Shown here in pieces: positions 51,635 to 59,656 of a DNA stretch of 64,000 nt. Below the pieces are notes generated by a model. The model worked only from the letters and a program-made list of their open reading frames with translations. It made no database searches and was not told the origin of the DNA. The stretch's first letter is position 1, and each line of letters starts with the position of its first letter. This stretch comes from JAVZLH01 sp038883475. GTDB lineage: Archaea; Thermoproteota; Bathyarchaeia; Bathyarchaeales; Bathycorpusculaceae. The position numbers and the translations under genes were made by a program. The stretch is taken from NCBI GenBank assembly GCA_038883475.1, contig JAVZMA010000005.1, positions 15,717-79,716 on the forward strand, in the 5' to 3' direction.

Positions 51635-52291
51635 GTGAGGCTTCTGCAAGTCAAAATAGACCTTCACGTTCACACGCATTACTCCTATGATGCAATAATA
51701 AAGCCGGAAGAACTGATTTTTTACGTGAAAAGGCGTGGACTAGATGGAATAGCCATAACAGACCACGACGTAATTGAAGGCGCCATAAAAATGGTTGGAA
51801 CAACCGACTGCTTAGTAATCTCTGGAATCGAAGTTACAAGTTTAGATGGTCACATCATCGGACTTAACATTGAGGAGCAGATTCCCCCGAAACTCAGCGT
51901 AGACGAAACTGTGGACAGAATCCATGAGGCAGGCGGCATGGCAGTTGCTTGTCACCCCTCAGCCTTTTTTAAGGAAAGTTTAGGGAAACATGTTAGCGCT
52001 AAGTTCGACGCTGTGGAAGTGATAAATTCTTCTTCTATTCCCTTCAACCGTTCAGTAAAGCGAAGCCAAAAAATAGCTTCCATGCTCGGAGTTGCTAAGG
52101 TTGCTGGAAGCGACGCCCATTATGGTCCAGAGATAGGTTGCGCCTACACAGTTGTTAACGCAGAACTGGATACCGACAAAATTGTTAAAGCCATAAGTAA
52201 AGGCTTATGTGAACCCTTCGGCAACGCGATACCTTTAGGAACAAGGCTGAAAAGAGAATTTCTCTCCCTTAAAAAGAGGTTTAGGCTTTAG
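51635..52291 (+). CDS. PHP-domain metal-dependent phosphoesterase
   Basis: 218 residues, GTG start with AGGTG just upstream. Metal-binding residues: IDLHVHTHYSYD near the start, GIAITDHDVIEGA, GIEVTS, VACHPSAFF and AGSDAHYGPEIG, the full PHP set for a trinuclear site. Many archaeal PHP proteins of this size hydrolyse phosphates, such as nucleoside 3',5'-bisphosphates, or act in unknown pathways. Follows metG by 15 bases; converges with ftsZ. Confidence 0.88.
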   Translation: MRLLQVKIDLHVHTHYSYDAIIKPEELIFYVKRRGLDGIAITDHDVIEGAIKMVGTTDCLVISGIEVTSLDGHIIGLNIEEQIPPKLSVDETVDRIHEAGGMAVACHPSAFFKESLGKHVSAKFDAVEVINSSSIPFNRSVKRSQKIASMLGVAKVAGSDAHYGPEIGCAYTVVNAELDTDKIVKAISKGLCEPFGNAIPLGTRLKREFLSLKKRFRL

Positions 52292-52319
52292 GAAAAAGGA
52301 ATGGGGGAAGAAGAGCCTA

Positions 52320-53435
52320 TTAGAAATTTTCCATCTGGTATAGGTTAAGCTCTATTCCCAAAGGTTTTTCCGGCTCAGCATACGGCTCCAAATTGTACAG
52401 TTGAGGCGCGATGGTTCCAAATCCGCTTAGAATATGTGGCGAATTTATGCCCGTCATAACCAAAGTGACCTTGAGTTTGCCGTCTTCCTCTGGATTAACC
52501 CGCGCTCCCCAAATGACAAGGGCGTTTCCATCCATCATTTCTGTTACTATTTCTCCAACGCGGTTTGCCTCTTCAATAGTCATATGCGCATCGCCTGTAA
52601 CGTGTATCAAGGCCCCAGTTGCCCCTGCATAATCCACGTCTAAGAATGGGCTTCTTAAGGCGTTTCGCACTGCTTCTTCTGCGCGGTTTGGTGCATCTGA
52701 TTCGCCGACGCCTATAACCGCCACTCCGCCGCGTTTAACAATTGTTTTGAAGTCTGCTAGGTCGAGGTTGATGAGGCTTGGCGCCGAAATTGTCTCCACA
52801 ATTCCCTTAATCATGTTTGCCAAGACTTGATCCGCAAATTTGAAAGCCTCGTTTATTGGCAGGTTTGGCACAAGCTGCATCAACTTGTTATTGTCTATAA
52901 CCACTACAGTGTCGCATTGTCTTCGCATCTCTGTTAGGGCGTTAGCTGCATACTCAATGCGTCCCTTTTCAATTCGGAAGGGCGTCGTTACAACACCAAC
53001 TGTTATTGCACCCTTTTTTCTCGCGATTTCCGCGATGACTGGTGCGGCTCCTGTTCCTGTTCCGCCGCCGAGTCCAGCCGTTATAAAAACTATGTCAACG
53101 TTTGAAAGTAGTTCCTCTATATGTTTTCTTGACTCTTCTATTGCTGCTTTTCCCAGTTTCGGGTCGCCGCCAACTCCAAGTCCTCGCGTGAGTTTCTCAC
53201 CTATCAAAATTTTTCGATGAGCCTTTGAATTCCTTAAGTGGAGTGCGTCTGCGTTTATTGCCACGCACTCTGCGCCAGTTACGCCCATGTCCATTAATCT
53301 TGTAACCGTGTTGTTGCCAGCCCCGCCTACGCCGACAACCATTATTCGGCAGTTTGCAATTTGCGGCATGTCGCTGCCCATCACATTGTGCCCATTATAC
53401 TTAAGCAAATGCTCTGTTTGGTAAATTTTAGCCAA
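52320..53435 (-). CDS. ftsZ: Cell-division GTPase FtsZ
   Basis: 371 residues, TTG start with GGCGGAGGAAC spaced 6 bases upstream. GTPase core: VVGVGGAGNNTVTRLMD, the tubulin signature TAGLGGGTGTGAAPVIAEIA, TVGVVTTPFRIEKG, and the catalytic-loop (T7) region NLDLADFKTIV. The N-terminal extension of about 25 residues and C-terminal tail (IELNLYQMENF) are typical of archaeal FtsZ. It polymerises to form the division ring. The start overlaps the 3' end of a small ribbon-helix-helix gene, so the two are cotranscribed. Confidence 0.96.
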   Translation of the reverse strand: MAKIYQTEHLLKYNGHNVMGSDMPQIANCRIMVVGVGGAGNNTVTRLMDMGVTGAECVAINADALHLRNSKAHRKILIGEKLTRGLGVGGDPKLGKAAIEESRKHIEELLSNVDIVFITAGLGGGTGTGAAPVIAEIARKKGAITVGVVTTPFRIEKGRIEYAANALTEMRRQCDTVVVIDNNKLMQLVPNLPINEAFKFADQVLANMIKGIVETISAPSLINLDLADFKTIVKRGGVAVIGVGESDAPNRAEEAVRNALRSPFLDVDYAGATGALIHVTGDAHMTIEEANRVGEIVTEMMDGNALVIWGARVNPEEDGKLKVTLVMTGINSPHILSGFGTIAPQLYNLEPYAEPEKPLGIELNLYQMENF

Positions 53436-53583
53436 CGTTGTTCCTCCGCCAAACCTCCGAATTAATCAAGTCACGGATAGCTACACGAATCGCCTCAGCC
53501 CTGTTGGGGTAAAACTTCTCATTCACAAGCTGATCTAAAGCTTTTAGATAAGTTTCAGGCAGATAGAGCGTAATCAACTTCAT
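53428..53583 (-). CDS. Small ribbon-helix-helix (CopG/CdrS-like) regulator upstream of ftsZ
   Basis: 51 residues, translated by hand on the minus strand. ATG start with GGAGGG upstream. Beta strand MKLITLYLPETY, then helix A (LKALDQLVNEKF), then YPNRAEAIRVAIRDLI, the classic ribbon-helix-helix order; the strand residues contact DNA. The last codons overlap the ftsZ TTG start by 8 bases. In Haloferax a short ribbon-helix-helix protein, CdrS, is cotranscribed with ftsZ2 and controls cell division; this looks like the same arrangement. Orthology is inferred from size, fold and linkage. Confidence 0.88.
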   Translation of the reverse strand: MKLITLYLPETYLKALDQLVNEKFYPNRAEAIRVAIRDLINSEVWRRNNVG

Positions 53584-53629
53584 TCAAACTCTCCCTCCTA
53601 GGTAAGCTTCAGAGTGAGCAGATAAAAAG

Positions 53630-53643
53630 GATATATCTATATA
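53630..53643 (-). promoter_or_regulatory. TATA box of the RHH-ftsZ operon
   Basis: Read on the minus strand: TATATAGATATATCC, about 45-60 bases upstream of the RHH ATG and next to the tandem 11-bp repeats. Confidence 0.5.
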
Positions 53644-53645
53644 AC

Positions 53646-53672
53646 ATGTTTTAAATATGTTTTAAATATGTT
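53646..53672. repeat. Tandem 11-bp direct repeats upstream of RHH-ftsZ
   Basis: ATGTTTTAAAT occurs at 53646-53656 and 53657-53667, followed by a partial third copy (ATGTT, 53668-53672). The period of 11 bp is one helical turn. They lie immediately upstream of the TATA box of the RHH-ftsZ operon, where an activator or the RHH protein itself could bind. Confidence 0.8.
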
Positions 53673-53792
53673 GGTTTCTTTCCTTATAAGCATTGAAAAA
53701 AGGCGTTTCAAGTTTCTGTCAATTTGCGTTTGCAGCAACCTCTATGTTTTTATTAGTTATTAAAGCATTTATTGTTTTGTGATGGGAAAGTA

Positions 53793-55082
53793 ATGCGCGT
53801 TTTCATTCAGAGTTTCGGCTGTTCAACGAACTTAGCCGATGGGGAGGTTTTGGCTGGTTGTCTAGCTGAGGCTGGGTACAAAATTGTGGATTCCATTTCC
53901 GCTGCAGACCTCGTTATTTACAACACTTGCGCTGTTAAAGGTCCAACAGAAAACAGGATGATAGAGCTTTTGAAGAGGGTTCCGCCAAGTAAAAAACTTG
54001 TTGTCGCTGGTTGTCTGCCACTAATAAACTATGAAAGGCTTTGTAGAGAAACACGTTTTGACGGGGTTGTTGGACCAGCAGCGGGCGAAAAGATTGTTGA
54101 AGTTGTTAGACGTGTTTTTGAAGGCGGAAAGGTTGTGGCGGTGGAGGAAGCAGCTAACGCTAAACCGAGACTGAGCCTTCCCAGACTGCAGCTAAATCCA
54201 GTCGTGAGCATAATCCCGATAAATTATGGTTGTTTAGGCTCCTGCGCTTATTGCTGCGTGGTTTTCGCACGAGGGCGTTTACGAAGCTATGGTGTCGAAG
54301 AGATTGTTGAAAGGGCAAAGGAAGATTTGGAAAAGGGTGTGAAGGAGTTTTGGATTACTTCGCAGGACACCGCGTGTTATGGAAGAGATTTAGGTGTGAA
54401 ACTTCCGAAGTTGCTTAATGCCTTATGCGGCATAAAAGGAGATTTCAAGGTTCGGGTTGGCATGATGACTCCAAACATGGTGACAGACATGTTGGACGAG
54501 TTAATTAAGGCTTTCAAAAATGAAAAAATCTTCAAATTTATCCACTTACCTGTGCAAAGTGGAAATGACCAAATTTTGAAGCGCATGCGCAGATTCTATT
54601 CCACAGATGACTTCAAAAGAATCGTGGACGCTCTTAGACAAGCCTTTCCAGAAATAACCATAGCAACAGATGTTATCTGCGGTTTTCCAGGCGAAGACGA
54701 GAAAGCCTTTGAGGAAACGCTGCAGTTGATTGAAGAAGTTAAGCCAGACATAGTGAATGTTTCGAAGTTTTTTGCTAGGCCAGGAACAGCGGCGGCTAAA
54801 ATGAAAGAGGATTTTGTGCCTCTTCAAGAGATTAAGCGTAGAAGTGTTTTAGCAAGCAACTTAGCCCGAAAAATAGCGTTGGAAAGGAATAGGCGTTGGG
54901 TTGGTTGGTCTGGGGAAGTTTTGGTTGATGAAGTTGGAAAGTTTTATGGTTCATGGGTTGGACGCAACTTTGCCTACAAGCCCGTTGCGATAAAAAGCGC
55001 TGAGAATATGCTTGGCAAAACCTTGCATGTGAAGATTCTAAGAGCTTTTTCAACCCATTTGGAAGGCGAAATTATCAAATAA
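53793..55082 (+). CDS. tRNA t6A37 methylthiotransferase (e-MtaB type)
   Basis: 429 residues from ATG 53793; a TTG at 53772 opens the frame. It starts MRVFIQSFGCSTNLADGEV, with three Cys for the second cluster (FGCST, YNTCAV, AGCLP), the radical SAM motif CLGSCAYC, RMRRFYSTDDF, and a C-terminal TRAM domain. It methylthiolates N6-threonylcarbamoyladenosine 37 of tRNA to ms2t6A, using SAM twice. Divergent from the RHH-ftsZ operon across 209 bases. Confidence 0.92.
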   Translation: MRVFIQSFGCSTNLADGEVLAGCLAEAGYKIVDSISAADLVIYNTCAVKGPTENRMIELLKRVPPSKKLVVAGCLPLINYERLCRETRFDGVVGPAAGEKIVEVVRRVFEGGKVVAVEEAANAKPRLSLPRLQLNPVVSIIPINYGCLGSCAYCCVVFARGRLRSYGVEEIVERAKEDLEKGVKEFWITSQDTACYGRDLGVKLPKLLNALCGIKGDFKVRVGMMTPNMVTDMLDELIKAFKNEKIFKFIHLPVQSGNDQILKRMRRFYSTDDFKRIVDALRQAFPEITIATDVICGFPGEDEKAFEETLQLIEEVKPDIVNVSKFFARPGTAAAKMKEDFVPLQEIKRRSVLASNLARKIALERNRRWVGWSGEVLVDEVGKFYGSWVGRNFAYKPVAIKSAENMLGKTLHVKILRAFSTHLEGEIIK

Positions 55083-55124
55083 TTTTTATGCAGATAAGCA
55101 CTAATTTAGTTTGGAGATGAAATA

Positions 55125-55385
55125 TTGGGTGAAGAAAACTTTGTGGAAGTTGGAAGGGTAACCCACTTCTTCCCAAAAATCAGCGTTGCCGTAATTGAGC
55201 TTACAGCGCCTTTGGCTGTTGGAGACACGATAGCAATTAAGGGACCTACGACGGATTTTGAGCAAACTGTTGATTCCATGCAGATTGAACACAAGAATAT
55301 TCAGAGGGCTGAGGCTGGGCAAAGTATAGGATTGAAGGTTGTTCAAAGAGTTAGAGAAAAGGACAAGGTTTACAAAAAGCTTTAA
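55125..55385 (+). CDS. EF-Tu domain 2-like beta-barrel protein
   Basis: 86 residues, TTG start with GGAGATGA upstream. It is a single beta barrel (FVEVGRVTHFFPKISVAVIELTAPLAVGDTIAIKG...RAEAGQSIGLKV) resembling domain 2 of EF-Tu/EF-1A, without a GTPase domain. Such stand-alone proteins are conserved in archaea and thermophilic bacteria with no clear function; binding of RNA or a translation factor is possible. Confidence 0.85.
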   Translation: MGEENFVEVGRVTHFFPKISVAVIELTAPLAVGDTIAIKGPTTDFEQTVDSMQIEHKNIQRAEAGQSIGLKVVQRVREKDKVYKKL

Positions 55386-55488
55386 GATTCTTTAATCTTC
55401 ATTTCTTTATGTTGCCGCTTTTGGTTGGATTTTTCTGATTTTTCTTATTAATCCGATAAGTTTTAATATGCTGACTCCATAATCCCTA

Positions 55489-55743
55489 ATGGCTGGTCAC
55501 ATGAGCAACATGGGATGCTGCAAAGTTGAAGCAATAATAACCTTAGACTCGAAAGGTCAGATAGTTCTCCCAAAAGACATTAGGGAAAAAGCAGGATTAA
55601 AGCCCAACAGCAAGTTGGCTGTTGTCTGCTGCCAGGAAAAAGGTAAAAGTGAGGTATGCTGCCTCATAATGGTCAAAGCAGAGAATCTCGAAGAGCCCGT
55701 GAAAAAAACTCTGGAACCAATTTTAAAGGAGATTTTCAAATGA
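55489..55743 (+). CDS. AbrB/MazE/SpoVT-type DNA-binding protein with vicinal Cys pairs
   Basis: 84 residues. Swapped-hairpin fold: VEAIITLDSKGQIVLPKDIREKAGLKPNSKLAVV. Three adjacent Cys pairs are present at residues 10-11, 47-48 and 57-58, each well suited to bind arsenite or another soft metal(loid). The stop codon overlaps the methyltransferase start (ATGA), so it is probably the regulator of the pair. ATG 55489 follows a TATA-like element at about 30 bases, suggesting a leaderless transcript; ATG at 55501 and 55510 are other in-frame choices. Metal sensing is inferred. Confidence 0.85.
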   Translation: MAGHMSNMGCCKVEAIITLDSKGQIVLPKDIREKAGLKPNSKLAVVCCQEKGKSEVCCLIMVKAENLEEPVKKTLEPILKEIFK

Positions 55744-56477
55744 AGACGCCTCATGGAAATAAAAAAGTGAAGAAAACCGTGAGAGAGGGCTACGCGAAAA
55801 TAGCAAAAAGCCAATGCTCGTGCTGCAGCCCAACAGCCCCAGCACCCAAAGGAACCTGCTACACTGAAACAGTTTCCCCAAGCCTCGGATGTGGAAACCC
55901 CATTGCCATGGCATCTTTAAAAGCGGAAGAAACAGTTGTTGACCTCGGCTCTGGCTTTGGCTTTGACTGTTTTTTAGCCGCCAGCAAGGTTGGAGAAAAC
56001 GGAAGAGTAATCGGCGTAGATATGACACTTGAAATGGTTGCTAAAGCGGGGGAAACCGCGAGGAAAAACGGCTACAAAAATGTGGAGTTCATTCTCGGAG
56101 ACATCGAGAAACTGCCAATTGCCCAAAACATCGCCGACATCGTAATCTCAAACTGCGTCATAAACCTCTCACCAGACAAAGAAAAAGTTTTCAAAGAAGC
56201 CTTTAGAGTCTTAAAGCCCGGCGGAAGGCTAATGATTTCAGATATTGTTTTGTTGAAGGAGTTGCCCGAAGCCGTAAAGAACAGTGAGGAGCTTTATGTG
56301 GCATGTGTCTCCGGCGCGGTGAAGAGGGAAGAATATTTAAAGCTGATTGAAGAGGCTGGTTTCACAGAAGTTAAGGTGGTTCAAGAACAACGCTTCCCTC
56401 TTGAATGTTTAACAAATAACCCTATGGTTGAGGGTGCTGTGCTGAGCATTACGGTTTATGGTAAAAAGCCACAGTAA
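55740..56477 (+). CDS. arsM: Arsenite methyltransferase-like protein
   Basis: 245 residues from the ATG overlapping the regulator stop (the open frame extends upstream but not with the family). SAM loop VVDLGSGFGFDCFLAASKVG, GVDMTLEMVAKAGE, and LGDIEKLPI. Cys residues that bind As(III) in ArsM can be placed: an N-terminal cluster CSCCS, Cys in ISNCVINLSPDKEKVFKEAFRVL, and Cys in YVACVSGA. It methylates arsenite in the cytosol, giving volatile or less toxic species. Translational coupling to the Cys-rich regulator supports the assignment. Confidence 0.88.
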   Translation: MKTPHGNKKVKKTVREGYAKIAKSQCSCCSPTAPAPKGTCYTETVSPSLGCGNPIAMASLKAEETVVDLGSGFGFDCFLAASKVGENGRVIGVDMTLEMVAKAGETARKNGYKNVEFILGDIEKLPIAQNIADIVISNCVINLSPDKEKVFKEAFRVLKPGGRLMISDIVLLKELPEAVKNSEELYVACVSGAVKREEYLKLIEEAGFTEVKVVQEQRFPLECLTNNPMVEGAVLSITVYGKKPQ

Positions 56478-56479
56478 CA

Positions 56480-57181
56480 TCACAGTTTGACAGGAATCTT
56501 TTTCCCTAGCACTATCTTGTTGCCCAAAAATTTTGAGGAGTAAACGTAAACTTCAACTCCTCCGCTGGAGGCTTGGCGCAGCGCCTTCCCAAATTTTGGG
56601 TCTGTTTCATCGTTGGGCGAGAATATTTTGGCGTCTGCTCTTTGAACAACAAATAATACGCATGCTCTATATCCTTCACTTTTAGCCTTGAGCAAGTCTA
56701 ACAAATGCCTAGTTCCCCTCTCAGTTTTGGCGTCTGGAAACATGGCGACGCCTTCCTTAACAAGAGTGCAAGATTTAACTTCTAGAAGGCAAGAACTTTG
56801 TTTATTGCCTAACAAGAAGTCGAACCGTGTATGCCCATAACTGTGTTCAGGCTTTATCACATTGTATTCTGAGAACTCGGCTATATCCCCATTTTTTAAG
56901 GCTTCTAAGACAAGTTTGTTAGGGAAACGAGAATCTATAGAAACACGTTGACAACCTTGGTAGACTCCTATGATTTCGTAGGCAGTTTTTCTTTCGCCAT
57001 TATCTGCTTCTCTCAAAATCAATTTTGCGTTTAGCTTTAAGAGTTCGCTTAATCTCCCAGGGTTTGGCAGAAAGCAGACAACGCTTTTGTTTTCAACTTT
57101 AACTAGAGCTGAAAAGCGAGTTAATCTCTTTACAAATTTTCCCTCTAGAATTTTGCCCGCCACTCTAATGAAGCTGACCAT
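56480..57181 (-). CDS. sfsA: SfsA-like protein (putative DNA-binding nuclease-fold)
   Basis: 233 residues. Begins with an OB-like domain (VKRLTRFSALVKVENKSVVCFLPNPGRLSELL), then the nuclease-like fold with ARFDFLLG-type block (GHTRFDFLLGNKQSSCLLEVKSCTLV) and FPDAKTERGTRHLLDLL. This matches the SfsA family, once named sugar fermentation stimulation protein; its true role is unclear. Convergent with arsM. Confidence 0.9.
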   Translation of the reverse strand: MVSFIRVAGKILEGKFVKRLTRFSALVKVENKSVVCFLPNPGRLSELLKLNAKLILREADNGERKTAYEIIGVYQGCQRVSIDSRFPNKLVLEALKNGDIAEFSEYNVIKPEHSYGHTRFDFLLGNKQSSCLLEVKSCTLVKEGVAMFPDAKTERGTRHLLDLLKAKSEGYRACVLFVVQRADAKIFSPNDETDPKFGKALRQASSGGVEVYVYSSKFLGNKIVLGKKIPVKL

Positions 57182-57287
57182 TTCATGTAAGTTTGGATAA
57201 AGGCGCTTAATTCCGTTTCTGTAGGTGTGTGTCGGCTACATACAAAATCTTACAAAAAAGGAAGAAGACTGCTTTTCGGAGCGTAAA

Positions 57288-58508
57288 ATGCAACAGTGGA
57301 ACTACAATCGTCTACTATCCTTAACTGTGGTATGTTTCTTAGCGCTTCTGCTGTTCACCGACTGTTCCACTCCCCCCTCAGCGCCCAAATCACAATCCAT
57401 GAATGAAACATTTTCGTTCAGGTTCTTTGATGATTTTGAAGGGTGGATTGATGAAGGCTATGAGAAATATAGCGAGACCAAGTTGAACAGTTCCTTGACA
57501 GCGGAGGTTGTTGTTGGCGAGGGTGAAGCCTTTGAAAGCATTCAAGAAGCTTTAGACAATGGCTACACGTGTATTTACCTTAAAAAGCAAGTTTTCAATG
57601 TAACTTTGCCCATAAAACCGCCGAAGGAAAACTTTTACATTTTGGGCAACGGCGCAGAAATAGTTGCCATAAAGCCCATGACAGCAGTTTTCGACATAAG
57701 AAGCGTGAGGTATGCTCATCTTGACGGTTTGTTCATAAACGGCAACGGTTTAGCCCAAAAATGTGTAGAGGCCAGCCGAACACCAAGTCAGGTTCCAGTC
57801 CACCAAATCCGCAACTGCAAAGTCTGGGGTGCAACCCACGCCAACATTGATTTCACAGGCTGCGAAGACAGCCTAATATTCAACTGCTGGATTGATGGAA
57901 GAAAAGCCAATGATACACCAGACGCCATAACCGAATACGGTGTGAAAATAGGTGAATTCTGCGACGGCTACAAGACGGGCGGTCAAATAAACTTAATTCA
58001 TTGTCTTATGGGCTTTCATAGAAGGGCTGATGTGTTCGCTAAGAACGTTGCTCAGGTAAAGCTTGCCAACTGCCTCCTATCAAGCAAGAACATGTGGAGC
58101 AGCGAATTCGAAGCTCACATCATAGTGGAGGGCGGAACTGGTGAAGGTGCTCTGCTTCCAACTTTGGAGTTAACGAACTGCTGGGTGGAAAATGGACAAG
58201 GCGGAAACGTGCCAAACATTCTTGTTAGGAACCGCATGATGTCAAAGCTCACAATAATAGGCGGAATGTTCTACACGGACTACAGCCCAAACATTTATAG
58301 CCCCTTAAACCCTTGTGCAGAAACAATAACGCTGGTTGGCGCACTTTTCGAACATAACATTCAATGTAATAGCTATAACATAGTGGCTCCAACGCAAAAA
58401 CTTGTTTCTATAGGAAACACTTACAACTGGAATGGAATAGACATAGAAAATGTCATGGCGTACCTAATCTATGACAGGGACGACACACAAATAGAAACAA
58501 TGGGCTAA
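57288..58508 (+). CDS. Secreted right-handed beta-helix protein
   Basis: About 406 residues from ATG 57288 (an earlier in-frame ATG at 57225 would add 21 residues before the signal). A hydrophobic signal segment (LLSLTVVCFLALLLFTDC) ends in a Cys that could be lipidated, though Asp at -1 is not a classic lipobox. Residues 80-370 read as pectate-lyase-like beta-helix turns (AFESIQEALDNGYTCIYLKKQVF, VRYAHLDGLFINGNG, GCEDSLIFNCWIDG). Function is not recognisable; polysaccharide or surface interaction is likely. Confidence 0.75.
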   Translation: MQQWNYNRLLSLTVVCFLALLLFTDCSTPPSAPKSQSMNETFSFRFFDDFEGWIDEGYEKYSETKLNSSLTAEVVVGEGEAFESIQEALDNGYTCIYLKKQVFNVTLPIKPPKENFYILGNGAEIVAIKPMTAVFDIRSVRYAHLDGLFINGNGLAQKCVEASRTPSQVPVHQIRNCKVWGATHANIDFTGCEDSLIFNCWIDGRKANDTPDAITEYGVKIGEFCDGYKTGGQINLIHCLMGFHRRADVFAKNVAQVKLANCLLSSKNMWSSEFEAHIIVEGGTGEGALLPTLELTNCWVENGQGGNVPNILVRNRMMSKLTIIGGMFYTDYSPNIYSPLNPCAETITLVGALFEHNIQCNSYNIVAPTQKLVSIGNTYNWNGIDIENVMAYLIYDRDDTQIETMG

Positions 58509-58514
58509 CTGCGT

Positions 58515-59639
58515 TTAGGGAATGATTTCGCAGCCGTTGTATTCCATGAATTTAAAGTCTTCAAGCTTTATTCTTTCCTTTTCTATGAGGCTTCTTATTT
58601 TTGGAATTTCTTGCGATACGGCGTCTATCAAGTTGTGCACGGTTTTACAAACTTCTTTGTAGGCGTGGTCTCTCCACCGTTTTGTTATGTTTGCATATAA
58701 GCATCTGCCGCCGCATAAAGCCAGAAGATTGCATTCAGTGCATGGTTTGTCGACAAAAATTTTCTTCAGTTTAAGCGGGTTTGCGCTGCTTATGTGCCCC
58801 AAATAGTATTTGCGCATTCCCCACATGCTTGGGCAGGGAATAATGTGGCCGTCTGTTTGTATGGCGTAATTTATCCATCCGGCTCCGCATCTGAGGAAAC
58901 TTCTTTCTTCGCCTAAAAGAAGCGATTTGGCAACTCCGAGGAAAGGGTAAAGCCTAAAAACAGTTCCCCCTTTTTCCATGCAGTTAACCCAGAACTTGAC
59001 GAGTTTGCGAATTCCCGGATTGTAACTTTCTTCACTCCACCTTTTGAAGTCGCGGCGCTCAAAATCTTTTGACCAAAATCCGGCATTGAGTTGCCAGTGA
59101 ACTGAAGAGAATGGAAACTCATTATTTTCCATAAGCCATCTAACCTGCCGGTAAATGTCTGTTTGCTCCATGACGGTCATCCGCGCGATGACCTCGCCCT
59201 TGAAGCCGCTCCGCTTAATCAACTTTAAATTTTCAATAACTTTTTCGAAGACACCTTCTCCCCTGTAAAAGTCTGTTAGGGCTTCGTCGCCGTCTATGGA
59301 AACCAGAATTGTGTGGAAGCGGTTGACGTATTCTGGTTCTAAACGGTTGAGGAGTAAACCGTTTGTTTGAATCAGGAAATGTTTCGCGTGAACCCTGTCC
59401 ATAACCTCCTTTATTTCTTCCATGCAAAGCAAGGGTTCCCCACCGTAAAAAATCAAAACACAGTTTGGGTCTAAACTGCAAAACCTTTCAAGCAAACCAA
59501 AATCGTAACTCGCTTTTCTAGGCAAGGAATAATTAACATCAAAAACGTCAAAGTCAGAATCAAAATCCTCTAAGGCTTCGCCAAAACAATACCTACATTG
59601 AAGATTACACTCAGTCGTTAAAACCACATGAAAAAACAT
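58515..59639 (-). CDS. Radical SAM/SPASM protein, putative peptide-modifying enzyme
   Basis: 374 residues from ATG 59639, preceded by GAGGCGGG (an in-frame TTG at 59660 overlaps the upstream stop). SAM cluster CNLQCRYC (Cys 11, 15, 18). The barrel has FYGGEPLL and VSIDGDE. The C-terminal SPASM-like region has CGAGWINYAIQTDGHIIPC, CTECNLLALCGGRC, with at least seven Cys for auxiliary clusters. This layout is that of archaeal enzymes that modify ribosomal peptides. It is coupled to the MFS transporter gene. No precursor peptide is certain. Confidence 0.85.
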   Translation of the reverse strand: MFFHVVLTTECNLQCRYCFGEALEDFDSDFDVFDVNYSLPRKASYDFGLLERFCSLDPNCVLIFYGGEPLLCMEEIKEVMDRVHAKHFLIQTNGLLLNRLEPEYVNRFHTILVSIDGDEALTDFYRGEGVFEKVIENLKLIKRSGFKGEVIARMTVMEQTDIYRQVRWLMENNEFPFSSVHWQLNAGFWSKDFERRDFKRWSEESYNPGIRKLVKFWVNCMEKGGTVFRLYPFLGVAKSLLLGEERSFLRCGAGWINYAIQTDGHIIPCPSMWGMRKYYLGHISSANPLKLKKIFVDKPCTECNLLALCGGRCLYANITKRWRDHAYKEVCKTVHNLIDAVSQEIPKIRSLIEKERIKLEDFKFMEYNGCEIIP

Positions 59640-59656
59640 AAGCCCGCCTCTTTTAA

